Assembly: GCF_000225525.1 (NCBI RefSeq)
Contig: NZ_AGBF01000037.1
Coordinates: forward strand, 1-49,189
Direction of reading: 5' to 3'
DNA: 49,189 nt
Source of the DNA: Streptomyces zinciresistens K42
GTDB taxonomy: Bacteria; Actinomycetota; Actinomycetes; Streptomycetales; Streptomycetaceae
The notes under the pieces were generated by a model. That model saw only the letters and a list, made by a program, of their open reading frames with translations. It ran no database searches and was not told where the DNA came from. The translations under genes were made by a program, and so were the position numbers. This document shows positions 43,466 through 49,189 of this stretch, one piece after another (position 1 is the stretch's first letter; each line of letters begins with the position of its first letter).

Positions 43466-44248
43466 CTAGAGCCAGTTCCGCCTGCTGCCGACCTCGGACA
43501 GCCACTGGTTGAGATACGCCGCCCAGTCGGTCCCGTGGAAGTCGCCGAGGCCCACCTGGAAGGAGCGGAAGGTGTCGCTGCCCTCGCTGAACAGACCGGG
43601 CTTCTTGTCCATCTCCAGCACGACGTCCATCACGTGCTCGTCCGCGACGAAGCTCAGCTCGACCTGGTTGATGCCCCGGTACTGCTGCGGCGGGAAGAAC
43701 TCGATCTCCTGGTAGAACGGCAGCTTCTGCCGGGTGCCGCGGATGTGGCCGCGCTCCATGTCCGCGCTCTTGAAACGGAAGCCCAGCTGGATGAAGGCGT
43801 CCATGATCGCCTTCTGCGCCGGGAGCGGGTGCACGTTGATCGGGTCCAGGTCGGACGAGTCGACGGCCCGCGCGATCGCCAGCTCGGTCGTCACCCCGAT
43901 GTTCATACCGCGCAGCGCCTGACCGTCGATCATCGTGATCGGCGTCTCCCACGGGATCTCCAGGCCGAACGGCACCGCGTGCACGGCGCCCGGCTGGATC
44001 TCGAACGCGCCACCGAGCCGGACCTTCGTGAACTCGATGTCCTGCTTGTACTCCGAGTCCTGCGTCTCGACCTCGACCCGCGCCTGAAGGCCGACGGACA
44101 GACCCTCGACGTTCTGGCTCACGGACCCGCCCTGAATCCGCACCTCGCCCTGGACGACACCGCCCGGAACGACGTTGACCTCGGTCAGCTCCGTCTCGAC
44201 CGAAGCACCGCCGGCCCCCAGGCTCGCGAGCAGCTTCTTGAACGCCAT
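43466..44248 (-). CDS. Spo0M family sporulation-control protein
   Basis: A 260-residue protein, MAFKKLLASLGAGGASVETEL, the standard start of the SpoOM family. The arrestin-like beta fold reads VVPGGVVQGEVRIQGGSVSQ, FEIQPGAVHAVPFGLEIPWETPIT and a C-terminal domain with VELSFVADEHVMDVVLEMDKK. In Bacillus, Spo0M affects sporulation through Spo0A; in Streptomyces its role is uncertain. Divergent from the interrupted mpg gene with 109 bp between. Confidence 0.92.
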   Translation of the reverse strand: MAFKKLLASLGAGGASVETELTEVNVVPGGVVQGEVRIQGGSVSQNVEGLSVGLQARVEVETQDSEYKQDIEFTKVRLGGAFEIQPGAVHAVPFGLEIPWETPITMIDGQALRGMNIGVTTELAIARAVDSSDLDPINVHPLPAQKAIMDAFIQLGFRFKSADMERGHIRGTRQKLPFYQEIEFFPPQQYRGINQVELSFVADEHVMDVVLEMDKKPGLFSEGSDTFRSFQVGLGDFHGTDWAAYLNQWLSEVGSRRNWL

Positions 44249-44357
44249 GACTCTCCTCTTCTCGGAGTGGATCCCTGATCCATGAAAACGCGATCCGGCC
44301 GCGACCGGTTCCGAGCCGGCCTGTCGCGGCCACCCGCCTCGGTTACCCTCGGACCGC

Positions 44358-44633
44358 ATGATCGCGACCCCCGACCGTACGCCCCTGCCCCGGGCATTCT
44401 TCGACCGGCCCGTCCTGGAGGCCGCTCCCGACCTGCTCGGCCGCGTCCTGGTGCGCACCACCCCGGACGGTCCGATCGCCCTGCGCCTGACAGAGGTGGA
44501 GGCATACGACGGCACCGACGACCCGGGCTCCCACGCCTGTCGCGGCCGTACGCCCCGCAACGCGGTGATGTTCGGTCCACCCGGCCATGTCTACGTCTAC
44601 TTCACCTACGGCATGTCAAGGCGGTCAGCATGA
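44358..44633 (+). pseudogene. mpg: Interrupted DNA-3-methyladenine glycosylase, 5' fragment
   Basis: The first 86 residues of a normal Streptomyces Mpg: [40 protein letters not shown] (catalytic-base Glu), [20 protein letters not shown], ending at TYGM. The frame then reads five foreign residues (SRRSA) and stops at 44631-44633. Full-length enzymes are about 200 residues, and the missing 3' part lies 4.0 kb downstream at 48622. Codon use matches the chromosome. The stop overlaps the ATG of the second mpg copy. Confidence 0.9.
44617..44624 (+). repeat. Left 8-bp boundary repeat CAAGGCGG
   Basis: CAAGGCGG lies 2 bp after the last host codon (ATG of YGM) and recurs at 48616-48623, within a few bases of where the host gene resumes. 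The distance between copies is 3999 bp. It also serves as a plausible ribosome site for the ATG at 44630. Confidence 0.55.
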
Positions 44634-45241
44634 ACGTTGATCTCCTCTCCCATCCCGCTGAAGAGGTCGCCCCCAAGCTGCTCGGATGCGTCCTCACCTG
44701 CAAGACCCCCGAGGGGACTGTGAGCATCGCCGTCACGGAGGCCGAGGCGTACTCGGGTACGGCTGACCCGGCCTCCCATGCCTACCGGGGCCGGACACCC
44801 CGTAACGCCGTCATGTTCGGACCCGCAGGACACCTGTACGTCTACCGGTCCCACGGTCTCCACTGGTGCGCCAACGTCGTCACCGGGACGGACGGCGTCG
44901 CCTCGGCTGTCCTCATCCGGGCAGGCAGGGTCATCGAGGGGCAAGACCTGGCGCGCGAGCGACGAGGGGAGAGGGTCGAGAGTCCACGGCTTGCCCGAGG
45001 TCCGGGCAACTTCTGCCAGGCACTCGGCATCACGGCGGAGCACAACGGCGCAGACCTCCTGACAGGTACCTCGGTCGTGTTGTCCGAGGGCGAGTCGGTA
45101 CCTACCGCGCTCATCCAGGTTGGTCCTCGGGTAGGCGTGAGCAAGGCCCACGACTGGCAACACCGGTTCTACCTCGCCGGTGATCCGACGGTCTCGGCGT
45201 ACCGGCTGAGCCCGAGAGCCAAACCTTCCGCCGGAGCCTGA
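44630..45241 (+). CDS. Second, complete DNA-3-methyladenine glycosylase (acquired copy)
   Basis: A 203-residue full-length Mpg/[35 protein letters not shown] with catalytic Glu, [33 protein letters not shown] and [20 protein letters not shown] are all present. It excises alkylated bases such as 3-methyladenine. It is clearly diverged from the resident copy, and its codons are less G/C-ending (GTT GAT, CCT), pointing to a different origin. Its ATG overlaps the premature stop of the broken resident gene, so it probably uses that gene's promoter and translation. Confidence 0.9.
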   Translation: MNVDLLSHPAEEVAPKLLGCVLTCKTPEGTVSIAVTEAEAYSGTADPASHAYRGRTPRNAVMFGPAGHLYVYRSHGLHWCANVVTGTDGVASAVLIRAGRVIEGQDLARERRGERVESPRLARGPGNFCQALGITAEHNGADLLTGTSVVLSEGESVPTALIQVGPRVGVSKAHDWQHRFYLAGDPTVSAYRLSPRAKPSAGA

Positions 45242-45275
45242 GCCGCTGTGCGCCTTGCTCACGGCCCGCCGGTGA

Positions 45276-45440
45276 GTCGGCGCGCAGGGGCGTACGGGCG
45301 GACGGCCGTCCGTGGTCGATGAGGACGTGCTCACCGTGGCCCGTGCCAGGAAGGCGAGAGGCGAGAGTGTGAGCGCCGTTGCCAAGGCTCTCGGGATCTC
45401 CCGAGCCACCCTTTACCGCCACCGCGGCGAGAGCGCCTGA
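45276..45440 (+). pseudogene. C-terminal helix-turn-helix remnant of a serine resolvase/invertase
   Basis: The frame reads GRPSVVDEDVLTVARARKA then RGESVSAVAKALGISRATLYRH, the C-terminal HTH of small serine recombinases (Hin/Tn3-resolvase type). No catalytic domain precedes it; an in-frame stop lies at 45273. It is a decayed relic. The rest of 45241-45646 holds the hairpin at 45534 and no other gene. Confidence 0.75.
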
Positions 45441-45533
45441 GACTGGCGCACGCAACCGCAGACAGGCTCTCGGCTCCACACCGGGGGCCGTTGTCATGCA
45501 CGGGCGTTTGACGCCGTCTGACAGGCGCAACGA

Positions 45534-45576
45534 TGCCTGCCCCTGTCGACCACGGGGAAGTCGACAGAGGCAGGCA
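45534..45576. repeat. Large imperfect hairpin in the insert
   Basis: TGCCTGCC-C-CTGTCGAC (45534-45550) pairs with GTCGACAG-A-GGCAGGCA (45560-45576): 16 pairs, one C.A mismatch, 9-base loop. No U-run follows. It may be a terminator for the resolvase remnant or a relic recombination site. Confidence 0.6.
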
Positions 45577-45646
45577 CAGGGGCGCGCGTCGCTCGAACCG
45601 CCCCCCTTCCGGCGCACCCGGTCGTGGCCCTCTCTGACACCGTCGG

Positions 45647-46115
45647 GTGAGTCGCCCCGAAATGATCAGATATTATGGGCGGTTCTACGGTGCCTCCGAC
45701 CCTCTTCAGGAACTCGCGGTGCTGCGCGAGGAGGCCGGGGAGCACGAGCTCGCCGAGCGGCTGGCCCGAGAGGCGTACTCCGCTGGAGACACCTCGGCTC
45801 TGCTCGATCTGGCATTGCTGCGCGAGGCGAACGACCGAGAGGGCGCAGAGAGACTCGCCCGGGAGGCTACCGTCGGTGGGCATCCCTACGCCCTGCAGAC
45901 ACTGGCGCGGGCACGAGCCGGAGGCCAGCGACAGGGAAGGTGCTTACCGGTTGACGTGGGAGGCCATCCGGGCCGGAGAACCCGACGTACTGCGCGCCCT
46001 GATGGACGACCAGATTGAGAACGGAGACCGCGGCGGGGCCGAGCCGTCAGCTCTGAAAGCCGCCAACCGCGGGTATCACTGGGCGCTGACTAGGTGTTTT
46101 TCTTCCTGGCTGTGA
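45647..46115 (+). pseudogene. Frameshifted tandem-repeat (TPR/Sel1-like) protein
   Basis: Frame one encodes helical repeats of about 32 residues: DPLQELAVLREEAGEHELAERLAREA, LLDLALLREANDREGAERLAREA, YALQTLARARAG. After about 45920 the homology continues in another frame as ASDREGAYRLTWEAIRAGEP, DVLRALMDDQIENGDRGGAE, NRGYHWALTR, so one base was gained or lost. It stops at the start of the inverted-repeat cassette, so the 3' end is also truncated. Similar repeat proteins are common in Streptomyces accessory DNA; function unknown. Confidence 0.7.
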
Positions 46116-46118
46116 GCG

Positions 46119-46190
46119 GTCACGTAATTCCCCACCTTCAGCCGGTTCCGCGTCACGGAATTCCCCACCCCTGCGGTCACGACTCCCCAG
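46119..46190 (+). repeat. Left end of cassette: repeated GTCACGnAATTCCCCACC
   Basis: GTCACGTAATTCCCCACC (46119-46136), GTCACGGAATTCCCCACC (46152-46169) and a partial GTCACGACTCCCCAG (46176-46190) are direct repeats. The same motif occurs inverted at 48028-48043. Several repeated motifs at each end suggest IS21-like termini, but no transposase is present. Confidence 0.6.
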
Positions 46191-46277
46191 AGGGAGGGCG
46201 GTCGTGGACGTGCGCCGGAGGCGCCCGGCGTCGCCGCTGGGCGTAAGGATTGCCCCGACTGCGGCTGAGGAGAGATC

Positions 46278-46859
46278 TCATACCATCGTTGGTGTGGCTC
46301 GCAGGCCGTCGAGCAATGCGGCCAGGTAGCGGTGCGCGATGTCGATCCGGTCTGCGGGAGCGCCGCCGTGTACGTCTACGGCGTGGGCGATGCCGCACAT
46401 GAGCGGGACCAGATCGGCTGCGGCCAGGTCGGGACGGACCGCCCCGGCCGCGCGGGCCCGGTCGAGGAGTGTGGCGCCTGTCGACCACAGGGATTCCTTG
46501 AGTTGCGTGGTGCGCGGCAGGGCGTCGACGGAAGCGGCGGCGACCGGCGCCAGGGAGGCGTCGGTGACCTGCGCCTCGACGGTGCGGGTCAGGAAGCTCT
46601 CCAGCGCCCGCCAGGCGTCGGTGTCGGCCAGCGCCTGCCTGCCGTGGGCGGTCAGGGCCTCCAGGCGGGGGGTGGCGACGGCCTCCAGGAGCGCCTCGGG
46701 CGTGGCGAAGTGGCGGTAGACGGTGCCTACTCCGAGTCCGGTGCAGCGGGCGACGTCGTTGAGCTGCAAGGGCGTGCCCTGGTCGACCAGCTCGCGGGCG
46801 ACGGCCACGATCCGGTCCCAGTTGCGGGCCGCGTCCTTGCGCAGTGGTGTCGTCCTCAT
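46278..46859 (-). CDS. TetR/AcrR family transcriptional regulator
   Basis: A 193-residue protein. The HTH domain (about 8-55) reads RKDAARNWDRIVAVARELV and LNDVARCTGLGVGTVYRHF; the C-terminal ligand-binding domain contains ALESFLTRTVEAQ and ADLVPLMCGIAHAVDVHGG. It follows the SDR gene by 68 bp on the same strand, and both genes are preceded by CGGAT-N5-ATCCG palindromes, so it very likely represses itself and the SDR. Inducer unknown. Confidence 0.9.
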   Translation of the reverse strand: MRTTPLRKDAARNWDRIVAVARELVDQGTPLQLNDVARCTGLGVGTVYRHFATPEALLEAVATPRLEALTAHGRQALADTDAWRALESFLTRTVEAQVTDASLAPVAAASVDALPRTTQLKESLWSTGATLLDRARAAGAVRPDLAAADLVPLMCGIAHAVDVHGGAPADRIDIAHRYLAALLDGLRATPTMV

Positions 46860-46873
46860 GGGGACATGCTAAT

Positions 46874-46888
46874 CGGATGGCTCATCCG
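46874..46888. promoter_or_regulatory. TetR operator 1, before the tetR-type gene
   Basis: CGGAT-GGCTC-ATCCG, a 5-bp inverted repeat with 5-bp spacer, identical in architecture to the two sites before the SDR gene, 15 bp before the regulator's ATG. Confidence 0.75.
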
Positions 46889-46927
46889 GATGGCCCTGCC
46901 GTGCCATGCCGGGCCGGGCCTGGCGGG

Positions 46928-47818
46928 TCACGGCGCCACGAGGGGCGCGTGCTGCCGGCTGAGTCGGCGCACGGCATCGGCGATGCGGCGGTCGGCCGCC
47001 GCCCGGTGCGGGGAGACCGGCTGCGCCTGAGCGCCGATGACGATGCCGGTCCGGCCCGCCAGGGACTCGTCGGTGGCGGCGGTGATGGAGGACTTTGCGG
47101 CCTCGGATGCCGGGCCCGCGGTGGAGCGTTCGAACGTGCGGTGCAGCAGCGGCCACAGCAGCCGCAGGGCCGGTGAGACGATCTTCGGGTCGGTCATGGT
47201 GCCGTTGGTCAGGTCGGTCGCGGCGCCTCCGGGGTCGGCGGCGAAGACCGAGACGCCCGTGCCGTCGAGCCGGGCCGCCAAGTCGAGCGTGTAGGCGAGG
47301 TTGGCGAGCTTGGCGCGGCCGTACCAGTGGAAGGCGTAGTAGCCGCCGGGCGGCTCGACGGCGTCGAACTCCCGCTTGGCGAAACCGACCGCAGCCGAGG
47401 TCACGTTCACGATCCTGCTCGGCGCACCGGCCGTGAGCGTGGGCAGCAGCAGTTCCGTCAGCAGGTACGGCGAAAGGTGGTTGAGGACGAACGACGCCTC
47501 CACGCCGTCCAGTTCCTGTCGATCCGCGAACATCGCCCCGACGTTGTTCACCAGCACGGTCAGCGGTTCGCCGGAGGCGGCGTGGTCGTCGGCTATCCGG
47601 TCGGCGAGCGCGCGCACGCCCTCGAGCGAACCGAGGTCGGCGGGCAGGAACCGGCCAGGGCGAGCCGGGTTCACCGCATTGATCCGCTCGACCGCCCGGG
47701 CGCCCCGCTCGGCATTACGCCCGACCACGGTGACCGAGAATCCGGTGGCGGCCAGTCCCAGAGCCGTCTCCAAGCCGATGCCGGCGGTCCCGGCCGTGAC
47801 CATAGCTGTCTTACCCAT
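46928..47818 (-). CDS. SDR family NAD(P)-dependent oxidoreductase of the cassette
   Basis: A 296-residue SDR of the retinol-dehydrogenase/WW-domain-oxidoreductase-like type. AMVTAGTAGIGLETALGL binds the cofactor; NNVG is in LVNNVGAMFADRQ; the catalytic Ser is in VNVTSAAVGF and the Tyr/Lys in HWYGRAKLANLAYTLDL; FAADPGGAATDL is the PG motif. It probably reduces or oxidises a small lipophilic substrate. It is controlled by the TetR encoded behind it through two operators upstream. Confidence 0.88.
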   Translation of the reverse strand: MGKTAMVTAGTAGIGLETALGLAATGFSVTVVGRNAERGARAVERINAVNPARPGRFLPADLGSLEGVRALADRIADDHAASGEPLTVLVNNVGAMFADRQELDGVEASFVLNHLSPYLLTELLLPTLTAGAPSRIVNVTSAAVGFAKREFDAVEPPGGYYAFHWYGRAKLANLAYTLDLAARLDGTGVSVFAADPGGAATDLTNGTMTDPKIVSPALRLLWPLLHRTFERSTAGPASEAAKSSITAATDESLAGRTGIVIGAQAQPVSPHRAAADRRIADAVRRLSRQHAPLVAP

Positions 47819-47840
47819 GCGTTCCTCCGGCCCAGCGATT

Positions 47841-47892
47841 CGGATAGATCATCCGCTTAATGGCAACGTAGCACAACCGGATGACTAATCCG
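47841..47892. promoter_or_regulatory. Tandem TetR operators 2 and 3, before the SDR gene
   Basis: CGGAT-AGATC-ATCCG (47841-47855) and CGGAT-GACTA-ATCCG (47878-47892), 37 bp apart start to start and both followed by CTT. They flank the region where the SDR promoter should lie. Confidence 0.8.
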
Positions 47893-48027
47893 CTTGTGGT
47901 GGCAGATGGGGCCGCGCCACTCGCGACGAAGCCCCCGCAAGCACCAGACCCGGAACCCGCAAGGAGCGCGGGTGCGGCGCTGCCGCAGCGGCGGTCGTCT
48001 CGCGGGGCGGCGTCCCCAACGGCCACC

Positions 48028-48043
48028 TGGGGAATTGCGTGAC
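48028..48043 (-). repeat. Right end of cassette: inverted copy of the GTCACGnAATTCCCCA motif
   Basis: TGGGGAATTGCGTGAC is the reverse complement of GTCACGCAATTCCCCA and faces the copies at 46119-46190. The interval between is about 1.9 kb and carries only the SDR and TetR genes and their operators. Confidence 0.65.
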
Positions 48044-48129
48044 GCTTGCCGGGACGCCGCCTGGTGGCGGCGAGATCGTTGCGGGCTTTGGAGCAGACCT
48101 GCATGACGACGGTCCGCACGTAGTCGACT

Positions 48130-48383
48130 TCAGAAGGGCCTCCCCGACTCTCTACGGCGCCGGTGTCCGAGCACCTGACGCTCTACTCGCATCTCGGTCT
48201 CGTTGCGAGCCACCACAGCGCCGATGCGAGCAGCGAGCCGGCCGGACGGGGTGGACAGGTCGAGCACTCCCTGAGCCTGTGCGGCGGCCGGCGTGACGCC
48301 GGTCGCCTCGGCCAGGTCCACCAGGTCCTCAAGATCCCAGGGGGTGCGGTACATGCGGTCGTAGTGGCGAGACACGATGGCGT
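48130..48383 (-). pseudogene. Serine recombinase fragment (middle of catalytic domain)
   Basis: The minus strand encodes [62 protein letters not shown], a typical second half of a large serine recombinase catalytic domain. Its first half (with the nucleophile Ser) is absent, the frame ends soon after EMRVERQ, and no C-terminal DNA-binding region follows. It is a non-functional remnant. Confidence 0.78.
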
Positions 48384-48394
48384 CTGGACAGGCA

Positions 48395-48620
48395 GTGCGA
48401 GCGATCATCTACGCCAGGCTCAGCCCCACCCCGAGGGGCGAGGAGTCCAAAGGCGGGAACCTGGCACAACAGGTCGAGTTGAGTCAGACGCTGTGCGACC
48501 GGAACGGCTGGTCAGTGGTAGCCGTGATCGTCGAGAAGGACACGTCGGCTTCGACCAAGCGGGGAGCCAAGCGAAGCGACGAGTGGGAGCGCGTCAAGGC
48601 TCTGGTGGAGGACGGCAAGG
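48395..48620 (+). pseudogene. Serine recombinase N-terminal fragment
   Basis: The plus strand encodes [20 protein letters not shown] (nucleophile Ser in ARLS), [38 protein letters not shown] and [12 protein letters not shown], the first 75 or so residues of a resolvase/integrase catalytic domain. It ends abruptly where the host mpg resumes, at the CAAGGCGG repeat. An in-frame ATG lies at 48377. It is back-to-back with the minus-strand fragment, only about 12 bp apart. Confidence 0.8.
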
Positions 48621-48623
48621 CGG
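48616..48623 (+). repeat. Right 8-bp boundary repeat CAAGGCGG
   Basis: Second copy of the repeat seen at 44617-44624, situated at the switch from recombinase sequence to resident mpg sequence. Confidence 0.55.
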
Positions 48624-48937
48624 CGCCGAACTCGCCCGTGCCCGACGGCTCACGGCCCGCCATGACAAGGAACTGGCCAAAGGCCCGGCCCGGCTAGCGA
48701 CCGGCCTGAACGTGGACCGCGCGCTGGACGGATCGGACGCGTGCTCCGCCGAAGAGAGCCCGCTCACGGTCTTCGCCGGCACGCCCGTCCCCTCCGACCA
48801 GGTACGGAACGGTCCGCGCACCGGAGTCGCCGGCGAGGGCGGCGACGGCGACGCGCACCCCTGGCGCTACTGGGTCGCCGACGACGCGACGGTGAGCCCC
48901 CTATCGGGCGCACGTCCCCAGACTCCGCCGAAGTTGA
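48622..48937 (+). pseudogene. mpg: Interrupted DNA-3-methyladenine glycosylase, 3' fragment
   Basis: From about 48622 the sequence encodes the Mpg C-terminal half: [75 protein letters not shown]. The expected end [12 protein letters not shown] with stop TGA at 48935-48937 requires skipping one C in a run of five (about 48898-48901), so this fragment also has a frameshift. Compared with known Streptomyces Mpg, about 26 residues between YGM and GAEL are missing at the insertion point. Codon usage equals the chromosome, not the insert. Confidence 0.88.
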
Positions 48938-49059
48938 CGTGCCGTGGCGATGCGCGTAACGTGGCCCGAGCCGCTGAAGCGGGTACTGCGAAGTCAGCAG
49001 CCGTAGCGGCCAACCCACTACCTACGACAACCCCTCAGCGGGGTCGTTTCCGGCGTGCC

Positions 49060-49189
49060 CGCATGCCCGAATTCGAATCCGCGAAGGCCGATTATGAATC
49101 GGGCGGGGGAATCGGCTAACGTAGTGAATGTCGAAAGGCCGACGGGCGAAAGCCCAGGCCCAAGGCAATCCCGCCGACAGGGAATCGGA
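49060..49189 (+). promoter_or_regulatory. Likely rRNA operon promoter/leader region (16S gene beyond the edge)
   Basis: The last bases have no ORF but carry sequence such as GAATCGGCTAACGTAGTGAA, TGTCGAAAGGCCGACGGGCG and CCGCCGACAGGGAATCGG, which I recall from the multi-promoter leaders of Streptomyces rrn operons (TAACGT-type -10). 48938-49059 shows no gene either. The identification rests on memory. Confidence 0.55.

Noticed and set aside
44358..44633. A short functional 91-residue glycosylase
   Set aside because: It lacks the C-terminal half of the Mpg fold, which is found 4 kb downstream; it is a truncated gene.
45311..45440. Stand-alone HTH regulator gene starting at GTG 45312
   Set aside because: The sequence and the upstream in-frame GRPS are those of a resolvase C-terminus; no separate ribosome site is seen.
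48938..49119. Continuation of the plus-strand frame past the mpg 3' fragment to 49119
   Set aside because: Codon bias disappears after the frameshift near 48900; the expected Mpg C-terminus and stop are in the neighbouring frame.

Overview
The window is a chromosomal segment of a Streptomyces-type actinomycete. It is very G+C rich, with nearly every real codon ending in G or C. It uses many GTG and TTG starts, and start/stop overlaps (ATGA, GTGA) are common. Several genes are typical of the genus: a cysteine-free chaplin (chpE type), a streptophobe-family membrane protein, the 38-residue SGM_5486-type peptide, a double-FHA ABC transporter and an Asp23/AmaP cluster. From memory, the gene order resembles the Streptomyces coelicolor chpE - fabI - fabG - tyrS - moaA neighbourhood.

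Positions 1-2754 hold an envelope-stress operon (two Asp23 paralogues, a small membrane protein, a DUF6286 protein, AmaP) beside a divergent partial gene. Positions 2782-16415 are mostly housekeeping: an SDR, a GH15 glycosidase, SURF1, a DEDDh-BRCT exonuclease, a VIT1-type metal transporter, a zinc alcohol dehydrogenase, a CoA transferase, a secreted subtilisin, DUF485-ActP for acetate uptake, and MoaA. Positions 16503-28922 hold small conserved proteins, tyrS, the TldD/PmbA pair, the fabG-fabI (MabA-InhA-like) operon, a GntR regulator divergent from an MFS exporter, SixA and serB.

Positions 28923-29514 form a gene-free repeat island. Positions 29515-44248 carry the streptophobe, FHA-ABC transporter, an SLT-domain protein behind a structured leader, a GAF kinase/LuxR regulator pair next to chpE, an ABC ATPase, an NfeD-SPFH operon, an HNH nuclease, a PEBP-like protein and Spo0M.

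The most unusual part is 44358-48937. The resident DNA-3-methyladenine glycosylase gene (mpg) is cut in two: its 5' third lies at 44358-44616 and its 3' half at 48622-48937. A 4.0-kb insert lies between them, bounded by an 8-bp direct repeat. The insert starts with a complete, diverged second mpg whose ATG overlaps the premature stop of the interrupted gene. It also contains a resolvase helix-turn-helix remnant, a frameshifted repeat protein, a TetR-SDR cassette with three identical-architecture operators and flanking inverted repeats, and two opposed serine-recombinase fragments. This looks like a decaying integrative element that replaced the gene it broke.

After the 3' mpg fragment, the window ends in what looks like the promoter/leader region of an rRNA operon; the 16S gene itself is outside.
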